Assembly (NCBI GenBank): GCA_013398015.1
Contig: VZRR01005769.1
Span: 486,258 to 550,257, forward strand
Length of the DNA stretch: 64,000 bases
Source of the DNA: Oreocharis arfaki
Lineage: Eukaryota; Chordata; Aves; Passeriformes; Paramythiidae
Direction of reading: 5' to 3'
A model generated the notes under the pieces. It had not been told where the DNA came from. It ran no database searches and worked only from the letters and a program-made list of their open reading frames with translations. The first letter of the stretch is position 1; each line of letters begins with the position of its first letter. The position numbers and the translations under genes are program-made. Below, piece after piece: positions 34,188-45,479 of the stretch.

Positions 34188-37100
34188 TAATTTTTTATTC
34201 TTTCACTCAATTAATTTTTTCTTCCAGATTGTTAAGTTCTAGGAAAAAAAAAAGTGCAGTCTTTAATTTGATTCTGAAATATCTTAAAAAAAGAAAAAGT
34301 TGGTTTTTATTCTTTGCCTTGCCCTCCACAACACCTTCCTTTTCCCCACAGAACCAAACTTTAAAGAATAGTTGAAAAATCTTATTTTCTCTGAAATTTA
34401 TTCATATATATGGTAATGTCACTTTTATTTGAGAGCTCTTTTTTCCCTCAGTTCACCTCAATACTTGCTTGGGCCCTGATCAAATATGGCCTCATGCTGT
34501 TTCATACCAGGGAGACATGAATGGGAATGCGTGAAAGAGTTAAAGTTTTTACCAATTCCTTAAGTTTAGGTACACAGAAACTTTTTCTCAGGTGGTAATT
34601 TTTGTTTTATTAGTCAAATATTGGAACTGACAGCAAACAAGACACCTTGAACGGAAACAGTATGTTCCTTGCTCAGCTGGTTGGGAATGGGTGCGAGGAC
34701 AGCAGGAGAGGAAGTCATAAAACAGCCCCACTTAAATACGAAGCAGTTGATCAGATTTGCAAATACAAGAAGTTTGGTCCAGTTAAAACTATATGTAAAT
34801 CTATAAACATACATACATACATACATATATACACACATTTATTTATTTATTTATTTCTACATTTATGTATTTGGTGTATATCTGTATTTATCAGTGCAGG
34901 AAAACAATATAGGAGACGGAGTAAAATTTCATAGCTATTGCTGAAGAACATGTCTGATTCTTTAGTGCCTTGTAGCTTTCTGGTTTCCAGTAAAAGCCAG
35001 AGACCAGAGCAACTCAAATGCGTTCTATAATGGCAAGAGAAGCTTGTTACTGCTGCTGTCTTCTTGTGCAGAAATGTGCTGTATGGAACACTTCCCTGAA
35101 TTATTTTCGTTCATGACATCTGTCCAGAGTAATCTGGTGCCATTTCTGTGGTTCCTCTTGCAGCAGGATCAGACGTGGGAGTAGCATATGGGTCTTGTAT
35201 CTCCAGCTGTACAGTACCTGCCTTCAGCTTGTATTTTCAGCAAAATAAGGCCTGCTTTTAATACGATTGAATATGCTCTCTTCAAACATTTGGATACTAC
35301 AAATTAATGCATTTCAGCACTGTGAGTTGGGAAAAAAAAAATCAAAGCTTCAGAGGTGGGTTGGTGAATTTAAACCACTAATTTCATGTGGATTTGTCAA
35401 ATTTTCATTTAGCAACAAAAAAACCTGTTTCTATTTCAGGCCTTAAGAAAGAGGCAGCACTGCAGCTCATTTATTTTGTTTGTTTCTAAATGTTTCATAG
35501 TGCTATGGCTAGTGTATATGTTTTTGTTTTAACTAGTGTACCTCTTTGGTGCTTCTCCTTGTCTTGACAGGTGTATTTTGGCTTTTTTCCCCTAGGTTTT
35601 ACTTTTTTAATATGGCTGTAACTGCAGTGAATTCACAAGTCTGTGAATTCTGTTTCATGGCCTGAAGATGGGGAGACTCAGGGGTGGAGGCTCTTGTCTC
35701 AAACTCCTCTCATGTAGAGGTTGAAACTGTAGTAAAAATTATTGTTGTTATAAGGAGTTGGGCTTTAAGATTTGGAAAAAGGAATACCTATGCTTAAATT
35801 GGAGGAATCATTTTTAACTGGGTATCCATTACTATGTAAAATGTCAGGGTAGAGTCTCTCCAAGGATCATGCACTTCATAATTTGTCTCTTGTGATAAAA
35901 ACCTTAATGAATATAGAACTATAGCATATACATTATAAAATACAAAGATGGTTTTAAAGCTTATCATATTCCCTATAAAGGATTTGTGTCACAAAGATAG
36001 AGAATGCACGTGTTCAGAGCTCTAGGCATAATGCAGAGAGCTGTTTTTTTGGGGGGTCATCAGTGGAGGAAAGGCGGGGGATGAGTGTGTGTAACCATGA
36101 GGCTGCCCAGGGTTTGTGAAACTAGGCAAGAACACATTAAGGCTGATCATGGGACGAGTAAATGTCACCAAATGTCATGTGTTTGCTTGTTTCTGGCTTG
36201 GCACATGATTTAATGTTGAATAATTTGGCATAGTTGTAACCAGGGGCAGGTAGAAGAAGTGATCAGTGCACTGGTGGAGGATTCACTTAAGGTTTATGTT
36301 AATCAAAGAGTTGGTTGGAAGACCTCAAGGTGTCCCTGCAAGAGTTCAAAGTCTCCCCAGTCCCATATCCACTTGCAAATAAAGGTTTTTTGCTACTTGA
36401 GATGGGTTCTTGGCCCTGTGATCACACTGGCTTCACTCTGATAGAGCTGTCAACACACCCTGAGTGCTACAGCAGCTGTTTCTTCTGGATTTTGTACTAG
36501 GAAGATGGTGAAAAGCTTGTTTTGGCCCAAGAATATTTTCTCTTAGCTGCTGCTTCTACAGGTAATTAGATATTGACTGCTCCCTTTATTTCTTTATATT
36601 GGCAAGATGTGAACTATTTCAGCATAGGAGCTCAAATGCTCAGATGAAATGTAAGCTATCAAGTGCTGGCTTCTCAGCCTCCACTCAGCATGGAGAGGGA
36701 CAGTTACAGCTCAGCAAGGGCAGTGGTCTGAGACAGCCAAATGCCCTGTCTGGTTGCCAGAAGAGAGCACCCTGACATCTTGGGGCTGTTACTAAATATG
36801 TAATGTAATAATGTAAATACTGTTTTCCTTACTTTTTTCTCTTTTTTTCTTCGAGTAATCACCCCTATGGAATATTTTGTATATGTAATATGGTCAAAAT
36901 TTTTACAAAATTTCTAATAGTATCTGACTTTTCATAAGACTGTTGTGGTATTGGGGTATCACTGACCTGTATGGGACCACAATTAAATAATTATTCCCTA
37001 GATTTGTTTCAGTGTTCCCCCTCTGTTGCATTTATTAGATAGGAGAAAATGCTATGCATAGTGAACTCCAAAATGAGATACCTGTATTTCAGTGATTATA

Positions 37101-38427
37101 ATGTGAGTATCTACAAAAAACTGTCCAAACTCCTCCTGTTTACCACTGAAGTATAGATCTGCATCAGGCTGAGGTGTGCATGAGCTCAGCTGGTTGCTTC
37201 CAGGCTGGACCTGCTGAGCTGCTTCCAGCAGCTGAGGCTGTGGTGCTGCTGTAGGGCCCAGTTCCCACAGACACGTCTCGATCGGGGGATTGCTGGAGCT
37301 GGTTCTGTGTTACTCATCAGAGTGCTTAAAAAGGGGCAGGCAAGGGGAAAGCAAGCTCTTATGATGGGCATAAGTTCTCTGTATTTATGGTTTCTGCTTT
37401 TAAGGTTAAAATGTTCACCATGTTTTTCTGTTGACAGAATCAGAATCATGGGTCTGTCCTAGGTATGAATCTGACTTTCGATCTAACTTGATTCAGATCA
37501 GATTTCTAAATCTAACCATAATTTCCATATTTAAAAGCCATTTGATTTTTAAGTCCTATCTTCATCTTTTTCTGATTTTTGTGTAGACTTATAATTCCTA
37601 CATCCATAGAAGAGTTTTCATGTCTCCTGAATTCAGAAGAATATCTGTTTTTTCCTGTATAAACCTTAGATGTGAATATGTTAATACAGATATTTGTTAA
37701 ATATTCTCTGAATGTTTCTATATAACCACAGAAACAAAGAAGCCTTAAAGAGAAAGACTTATTTTTATGCTGAATGTATCAGCATGTACAGAGATAGAAT
37801 CAAATTTCAAGATACAACTAATGCAGTATGTATTAGTGTTAAGAAAATATTAATGTGGAATTTATAAGTCTGTGCACTTTCATAGAAAATGGACATTTCT
37901 GGACATGACCGTAATTGTATATTTTGGAGAGAGAAGACTCTTCTTATTTGTCTTGGAGTCATGAACAGATTTGAAGTTGTTTTTCAGTGCTGAGGATTTC
38001 AGTTTATATGTGGTAGGAGGTTGGAATAAACAGCTTTATTGCTTGGGGACAGCTGTAGTGGTGATGCTTTTATATACACTGTTTCATGCTGGCATCTATC
38101 TTGTTCTCTTTTCAAAAATAATATGTCATTTCATACTGTGTATTAAATAGGTGAGACAGTTGGGGGCTACAGTCTACTTTCAGTTATATGCTGCTGTGTA
38201 GATACGAATTCAGTGGCAGAATGTAACTCCGTATGTGTCCACATTAGGGAAAAAAAAAAAAGCCAAACCAAAGCCAGATAAAGCAATTTTACAAAAATAC
38301 TCACGTTTTTTAATTATTATAGGAGAAGACATGCATTGTGTTCAGGTGTGTATATCCTCACACACAAACACTCACCTTCAAAGATGTTTAAGTGTAAGCA
38401 GGCAAATGATGGACTGGTCTGAAATTA
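34188..38427 (+). other. PARD3: PARD3 third visible intron, part 2
   Basis: Non-coding, between two CR1 copies. It contains compound tetranucleotide repeats (34807-34856) and a juxtaposed AG|GT site after a good pyrimidine tract (36561/36562). Short open frames here are not recognisable. I see nothing else I can support. Confidence 0.9.
34807..34856. repeat. compound tetranucleotide repeat (ACAT)n and (ATTT)n
   Basis: About five ACAT units at 34807-34826, a short ATATACAC bridge, then five ATTT units at 34837-34856. Probably polymorphic. Confidence 0.9.
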
Positions 38428-39060
38428 GAAGAATCAACAGCCCACGTTGGAAGACACCTGGTCACCTGGTCCAGCCTTTTGTGGGAAGGAGAGCCTAGGT
38501 GAGACTACCTGGCACCCTGTCCAATCCTGTCGTGAACACCTCCAGGGATGGGGATTCTATCATGTTTTTAGGGAGATTCTTCCAGTGATTGATTGTTCTG
38601 ATTATAACAAAACCCCCAAAAAACCAAAACTAAACCAAACCAAAAACCAGCACCACCAAATCTTTCTTGTATTAAGATGAAATCTTTCCTGGTGCAACTT
38701 GTACCTGTAGCCCCTTGTCTTCTTCATTAGTGTCCCTGTAGAGAGAGAGCCTCTGCCCTCTCTGTAGCTACCCTTTAAGTACTAGAATAATGTGATGAGG
38801 TCCCCCTGAGCCTTCTCTTCTCCAGGGTGAAAACACTTAGCTTCCTCAGTCCTTCTTCACAGTGCAGGCCTTCCAACCCTTTAATCACCTTCATGGGCCT
38901 CCTCTGAACCCTCTCCAGTGCATCCTTGTCATTCATGAGCTGTGGCAGCCAGAACTTGCCACAGTTCTGCAGGTGCAGCCTGACAAGCGCTGAATGGAGT
39001 GAGATATCACAACTCTGTCTCTGCTACTGCCTGCTATAAGACCCACTCTGTTTTGCAGGA
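38428..39060 (-). mobile_element. CR1 LINE fragment, minus strand, about 630 bp, with internal A/C expansion
   Basis: Read on the minus strand, the element runs from its 5' side near 39060 to its 3' side near 38428. Diagnostic motifs as written on the + strand include CCAGCCTTTTGTGGGAAGGA, CACCTCCAGGGATGGGGATT, GTGATGAGGTCCCCCTGAGC, CTTCTCTTCTCCAGGGTGAA, CCTCCTCTGAACCCTCTCCA and GCCAGAACTTGCCACAGTTC. These correspond to the CR1 reverse-transcriptase C-terminal coding part and 3'UTR. An A/C-rich tract lies inside it (38607-38660). The terminal octamers at the 3' end are eroded. Both boundaries are approximate. Confidence 0.92.
38607..38660. repeat. A/C-rich (AAACC)n expansion inside CR1
   Basis: Repeated AACC, AAAACC and CCAAA units occupy the place where related CR1 copies have ordinary 3' sequence. 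On the CR1 sense strand it is GGTTT-rich. Confidence 0.8.
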
Positions 39061-40463
39061 ACTTTTTGAAAAGTGTTGTCACACATGAAAGGCGTTTTCT
39101 GACTAGCTAGTAACCATACACTGCTATTTTTCTGCCCTTTTGGACCAAGCTATTTAAATAATCCTGTTATTATGGTAATTTATGGTAATGAATTTACTAT
39201 ACTAGCAATATAAATAATATTCTCTAAAATTGCAGAAAGATGCTGTAGGAAGCTTTAAATTATTTATTGCTGTTAGTTTTTTGACTGTTTTCTAAATATT
39301 TTGAGGAACAGTATTATCTTGTTCTTTGTAGACTTCTGTCTGTCCATGGCAGCAGGTCGGATAAGGACATCTGAAAATCCATTCATGGCCCTGAAAAGCA
39401 TTTTGTCAAAAGGATGTGTCCAGTGTTTTTTTTTTCTTTGTTTCCTTATCTTCACATGTGTTTACTTTCTAGTCCAGGTGTACATGATGTATCCCCACTA
39501 CTTGTTTATAACAAAAATGGTCTCTCTTTTCGTAATGTGCTTGTTGCTGCTACTGTGCTATGTCCTCAGTAGTCCTGATGGGAATGTGACAGGAGTTAGT
39601 CCAGTTCAGCCCAGCTTGGGGTGGTGATGGTCAGTGGTGCCACAGCTTCCCCCCTGCACAGCCCTGCCTGCCTGGCAGAGAGGGAGAGAGGTGGCCCCGA
39701 GATGGCAGAGTGAGCAGCACTGAGCAGGAGCTGCGATTATAGAGTGCCAAAGTAATGCGGAACTGAAATACATTAGTAAAATTAAAATTTGTCATCATTC
39801 CCTTGGTGGGTAATACAGTTAATGAAAATAGATCTAACCAAATTAAGATAATTTATTTCATTAGTTTACGGCACTGTAAAACTTTTCAGGGCAGTATAGC
39901 TCTTCAGTACAAACCTGAAATAGATGCAATTCCACTGTTCATTGCAAAGACCACAAAGGTTAAAACTTTTAAGCGTATTAAAGCAATTCTGTTAATTGTG
40001 TCTATAGAGGATTCTCCCTTGCCCTTCTTGGTAAAGTAATCTTAATTTAAAATTCACATTATGCTCGTTCTGCATTCTAGCCTTTTAACCAAAGTGTAAA
40101 TATGTGATTACTTGTATCTTTGAGGTTTAAAAAGAAATTACACATTTTTGTTTCAGAAGGTGGTACTGGTAGTACATGGCATTGATATTTTACCTTTTTT
40201 TCCCCTTTCATTTTGTATTCTTACTTTCTCTGCTATACCTTTCTCTTCTTCCTATGTATCTGCTTAATGGTTTGTAATACAAGTTGCTATGGGGCAAGAG
40301 CCAATTCCTTGGAAGGAAAGAGGTGCCATCTCTACACTCCATTCCCTAAATCCCTTTCCTGTTTTATTTTGTGGAGTCTTGGTGCCATTCTTTTCTATGT
40401 TCTATCAGAAAGACACCATTCAAAATTAGAAGGTTATCCCAGATGTGGGTTTGTTTTTTTTCT
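39061..40463 (+). other. PARD3: PARD3 third visible intron, part 3
   Basis: Unique non-coding sequence between two minus-strand CR1 copies. It is AT-rich apart from a GC-richer stretch at about 39600-39740. No recognisable coding potential. Confidence 0.88.
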
Positions 40464-40685
40464 CACAGAATCACAGAAGGATTGGGCTTGGAAGGGACCT
40501 CTGCAGATCATGTAGTCCAACCACCTGCTAAAGCAGGTTCACCTAGAGCAGGCTGCACATGATCATATCCAGGCAGGTTTTGAATATCTCCAGAGAAGGG
40601 GACTCCACAAACCCTCTTGGGCAGCCTTTTCCAGTGCTCTGTCACCCTCAAAGTAAAGAATTATTTTCCTGTTCCTTTCAAATTA
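40464..40685 (-). mobile_element. CR1 LINE fragment, 3' end, minus strand
   Basis: It opens with CACAGAATCACAGAAGGATT, then has CTTGGAAGGGACCTCTGCAG, ATCATGTAGTCCAACCACCT, AGCAGGTTCACCTAGAGCAG, CAGGTTTTGAATATCTCCAG and GGGCAGCCTTTTCCAGTGCT. This is a well-preserved CR1 3' end, heavily 5'-truncated to about 220 bp. It is the best preserved of the minus-strand copies and so perhaps the youngest of them. The inner boundary is approximate. Confidence 0.95.
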
Positions 40686-43600
40686 TAAGAAACCCCAAGA
40701 CCGATAATTTGCTTGGTTTTGTTGTCAAACCAAACTTTTGTAAATCTGCATTAGAAGCCAGACTGGTCTTAGCTTAAGCTTCACGTTAAATTAATTTTCA
40801 GTTCACCTAATTCACATTGTAGAATTTTCTTGACCTTAAATGGAAAAATGAGTGCCTTTTTGGTTTTTTTTATACTCTGATTTTCTTCCTGATACAATTT
40901 TTCTTCTAAATGGCTTATGTTACTTATTTTAAAGTAATATTTATATTATTGATTTGTAGTGGAAATTTTAGTCTTTCCTACACTAAAATAAATTTATCTG
41001 AACTGGAGCTCTTGGGTTCTCATTATAGTTTTTAGGGGAGGTTCAGGTCAATCACTGCTGAGACCTGCAAGTCGGTTAGCTCCAAGCAGAACAGAAATGA
41101 AGACAAAGTGGTTATTTTGGGTACGGGAAAAACACAGATTTTATCTTAATGGGAAACCTATCTTTATCTAATTTATCGAATAATAGCCGGGTGATTTTCG
41201 TATTTTTTTTTTCTTTCTATGGATTACTAATTGTGAGGAAGGTGCTTTCAGAAAAGGGCCAAGTTTGTCCTTTCTGTTGTGGAAATGATAGTTATTTTAT
41301 CTTCCATTGATGGAAATAGGAAAGGTGCTTATTCTTTAAAATTCTGTGTGGACAGGTCATTTTAATGACATGGTTGCACTTTGCTGTAAATGGGAATGAT
41401 ACTGTGTAACTTAGAGTTAATAATTGAGTTATGTGGAAGTAATTTGTCTAGGTTTTTGTTTTATTTTGGGTTTTAAATTTAATCGTGATTTTATTGCTTA
41501 AGTATGAGCATTTCATTATTGAATGTAGTACTCTCTGGCTGTATTAAGTGGTTATTGTAATTTATAGGATACTTTGAGAAATGTCATGATTCTCATGAAG
41601 CGACACAGGAAGATTTAGAGAGTGCAGCAACTGAGTGAATGGGATTACGTAATATGACCTAGTTGATGGGAGATACCATAAGATTTTAATTTATTTCCTC
41701 AGTATAACTGGGTGAGAAGAGAAGATAATAGGCCAGCCCTGCCAGTTCATTCAATGGCTGATTTGAAAATAAGTCCATTCTATATTGGTCTTGAAACTAC
41801 TTGGAGTTGCATATGAAATGGTCATCTTGTATCCAGGGCCAGGGAAGGGGCAAGCAGGGACAACAGGATCTAAGCTAGTTAGGAAATTGGGCTGTATGAA
41901 GAAGTTATTTACTTCTATATGTGTCACATGCAAAACAGAAAAAGCTATAATACCTCTCTTTCTTTTTTAAATACCTTTATTTGATCTGATTTAATAAATA
42001 ATTAAAAATCTTTTGAAAAGACTCAAGAACTAACTGCCATCTGCCTTGTGGCACTGGTGAGGCATTTTGCTGAATCCCTGTGCCAAAGAAAGAACACCAA
42101 CGTGTAACCGACGCAGTTACCCTGGGTGAGGGAGGTTCCATACTCAGGATAGAGCAAATTAAAGAGTTAAAGCAAATACAGCACAACTAGTGTTTCCATG
42201 AAGAAGCAATCAGTTGGATGAACTAAAGAGTTTCTGTAATAAACTGCTGTAAAGATTTTACTTTTCAAACAAATACTACTTTTAATGTTCATCTCTTGAA
42301 TGTGATATTTTAAGAATAAGAATTGTTGCCCAGATTCCATATTAAGGTATTACTGTTATGCCATCTGCATGTGATTACTTTAACTTCATTTGGATTGAAA
42401 TTTTTTACGCTTCTTTTTCCAGCCAAGAGATGACTATTTATGAATTTGAGAAAAATCAGTTGGCTATTATTATTTTAGCACATTTGCCATTGAAAATATT
42501 GCTTGTTTTCACAGTTTAAAAATCAATGTTAAGGGCATTATACATATAAAAGTATTTCTAAAATGGGAGGGGAAAAAAATTACCCTTTGGTTTGTATACT
42601 GCAAGCATTTTTACAGACCATGGAATAAACACATGAGGAGTGAGGCACCCATTATGATCAAAACCTCTGGTTTTCTCACTATTTCTTCAAAATATTAGGC
42701 AGGAAGCCAGTTTCAGTCACTTCATATCAAAGCTTAATTTCCTCTTCCTTTTGGATACCCTCATTTGTCTTCAAAAATCTTTACTTTCCTAATGTGTAGG
42801 AATTCATGATTGGTTATAATTTCAACTCATTTATCCATGATTAAATTAAGTGTCCCAAAAGAAAGCAGCCATATCTGTGAGCATCTCTGTTTAAAATTAT
42901 TGAAAGTTGCATTGAGTATTCCATCATGCCATTTTTATTTATCTTGGGTTTCTAGGCAATAATTGTTACAACAAAGCACAGATTTCATAAAGCAAGCCCA
43001 TCAGTAGTTCTTCCTTGGAGTTACACTTCGCCACTATAAATAGCTTTCTCTTCATGAAAACTCTTTTAACTCATCCTTTTATCAGAACTGATGGATTTTG
43101 CTGGTGACTTGAAGGTCTTTAAAATTGTTTTCCGTGCAAAAGACATAATATTGTATTTCAGTAGGATAATGTCTACTGTAGCATTATGGGTAGGTGAAAT
43201 TAATGTAGCTCAAGGACTCTGACAATTTTTTTCTCCGAATTAACAAATGTCAGTCTTACTGAGAAACTGAAGATTGGGTGGGAGGCACTTCAGCTCCATA
43301 CTGGTGTGTCAGAGGACAGCAGAAAATACTGGGATGTAGGCTGGGAAATATGTAGGGAAGAAAAAAAGTTAATATATCAGAATCAATGTGAACCCACATA
43401 TCTACCCACACCATTGCAACACAGCTCACTAATGATTGTTTAATTTTATGGCTTCTTGTGTTTGAGACACTTTGTGCATGTAAAATAAAAGGAGGCACAG
43501 CTGAAGAGTTGTGCCCTCCCATGGTGTTCCCTGGGGGTTGGAGCACGTTGGTGTCAGGCACGCTTTGACGTGTCTAACTCCAAAGCCAAACCTCAGAAAC

Positions 43601-44005
43601 CCTGGGTGAAACCAGAGCAGTGCTTATATCTGCTGAGACTGTTTTGGGTGGTGGGAGTCACTTCGAAACCACCCCTGGGGCTGTTTCAGCTGAGCAAACA
43701 GCAGCTGCTGGGGCCCGCTCTAGCTGGGTGTTCTGGTGAGAAGTGGTACCTCTCTGGGTCATCTCAGCCAGGAGACTCTACAAAAGAGGAACTTCATTTG
43801 ATTCGTGACACTATCCTTGTTTGCCAGTTAGCACGCACCAAACCTTCACATTCATTTTTATAGTTCAGCTTTGTTACTGCTCATCGATATAAACATTAGA
43901 GTTAAATGAAGTACACATCCATACTTGTTTGTATACTAGAAATACAGAGCAATTCATTAACTGCTCATTTTTAGGAACACTATCTTAAAGTGTTGTCACT
44001 GATTA

Positions 44006-44029
44006 CATGCATATATATACATATATATG
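44006..44029. repeat. TA/CA-rich microsatellite
   Basis: Imperfect CATATATATACATATATATG-type repeat. Confidence 0.75.
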
Positions 44030-45276
44030 AGCATCTGTATGTTTAAACGTGTCTGTATATAACTTCTAAAACTTTCAGACAAAGCTTTTTCTTGCAAATT
44101 GCTTTTTTAGAAAACACATTCATGTTGCTGAGTTTTCAGTCATTTTCCTTATATCGTAGCTATCTTGATAGCATCAGTAATTGTTTTAGATAAGGAAGTG
44201 CCCAGTGTAAAATTCTGCATGCTGGAAGAGGTAGTAAATAAATACAATTTGTTTTTTGGTTGTTTTTTTTTTTTTTAAATGACTCTGTATTTTAGCCTTG
44301 CAAAAAGCAGTGGTCTTTGTAGTTATGTCTACAGCTAGCCTGAAGTGACAGCGGTGGCACAGCATGCTGGGTTTGTTGTAGTCACACAGACCAGCATCAA
44401 CTGAATTCATCAAACAATCTAGAAAATTGGTCTTATGTAATGTGTTTTTAAAGTAATACTAATAATTATTAAAGTTTTGATTCTATGAAGGTCTTTTAGG
44501 AAAGGCTGATCTTCAGGCATATAGGTATTACACATCAGTTTCTCGACTTTCAGATCCTGGATTATTTTTCTTTCCCTGTTTTAGTGCCAGTAGTTTAAAC
44601 TAGGATAGCTTTTAGGTTATTGTGGTGATTAAAATCTGGGAGACCCTAAATAAGTTTGGGGTCAGCAAAGCTATTAGTGTGGCAGTGTTTAACAACACGG
44701 CATGTGGGAAGCACAGTCCTCCTTCCATCTGGAGCAAGAAGCTTGAATATTGTTTCAAGAAGGAATGTTTCAGAAGTGCTCAAATAACCAGCTCATGCTC
44801 AGTTCTGTAGTATTATAAATCTGTAAATGGATTGTGCAAGTCACCTCTCTAATCTCAGTGACAAAGTTAATTTTTTTTTTCCCCCTGAAGACATTAATTT
44901 CACAGTGTGGGATATTTTAACTTGCTTCCCTTCTGTTTTAGTAGACCGGCAGTGCAGATATCACCGTCTCTGACACATCATTTTTTCTCCATACAGTACG
45001 GTGTACTTTGAGGCTCTAGCGCAGCAGTAGACTGGCCCAGGAATCACAATCTGGGATTATTGTCTTTGTGTATCCTCAAGGAGTAATATTTTAAAGTCAC
45101 TGCATCTGTTGGTACTTAAGAGCATGATTTTTACGTTTAATTTTTGCCAGTTTTCACCATCTGTGTGTCTGTTTTTTGGCTCCTCGCTTTAATTTTTCAG
45201 TTTAATTTCTCAGTTGCACTGGGATTGCTTTCTCTTTCTCACACATGCTCTTTTTGAGTCATCCATGAACTTATAT

Positions 45277-45296
45277 AAAAAAAGAAAAAAAAAGAA
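45277..45296. repeat. A-rich tract
   Basis: A-runs of 7 and 9 interrupted by single G. Confidence 0.7.
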
Positions 45297-45465
45297 ATTA
45301 TTTACAGCAGTTGCATAATAAAATTCTTGGCCTTCACATTTCGATTTTTTTAAATGATCTCTTTATATTGAGTCTCCTAGTAAATGCACGTCATTTTTGG
45401 AAGTGAAATAACTTATTAGACTTTGTTTAAGTTTTAAAAAATTAGTTTTGGATTAAATTGAAGCA

Positions 45466-45479
45466 TTTTGGCGGGAAAA
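45466..45479. promoter_or_regulatory. consensus E2F-type site TTTTGGCGGGAAAA
   Basis: An exact match to the TTTSGCGSGAAA E2F/DP consensus extended by one base on each side, sitting alone in AT-rich intron sequence. The motif match is seen directly. Binding is not shown, and there is no promoter or CpG island next to it. Confidence 0.3.
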
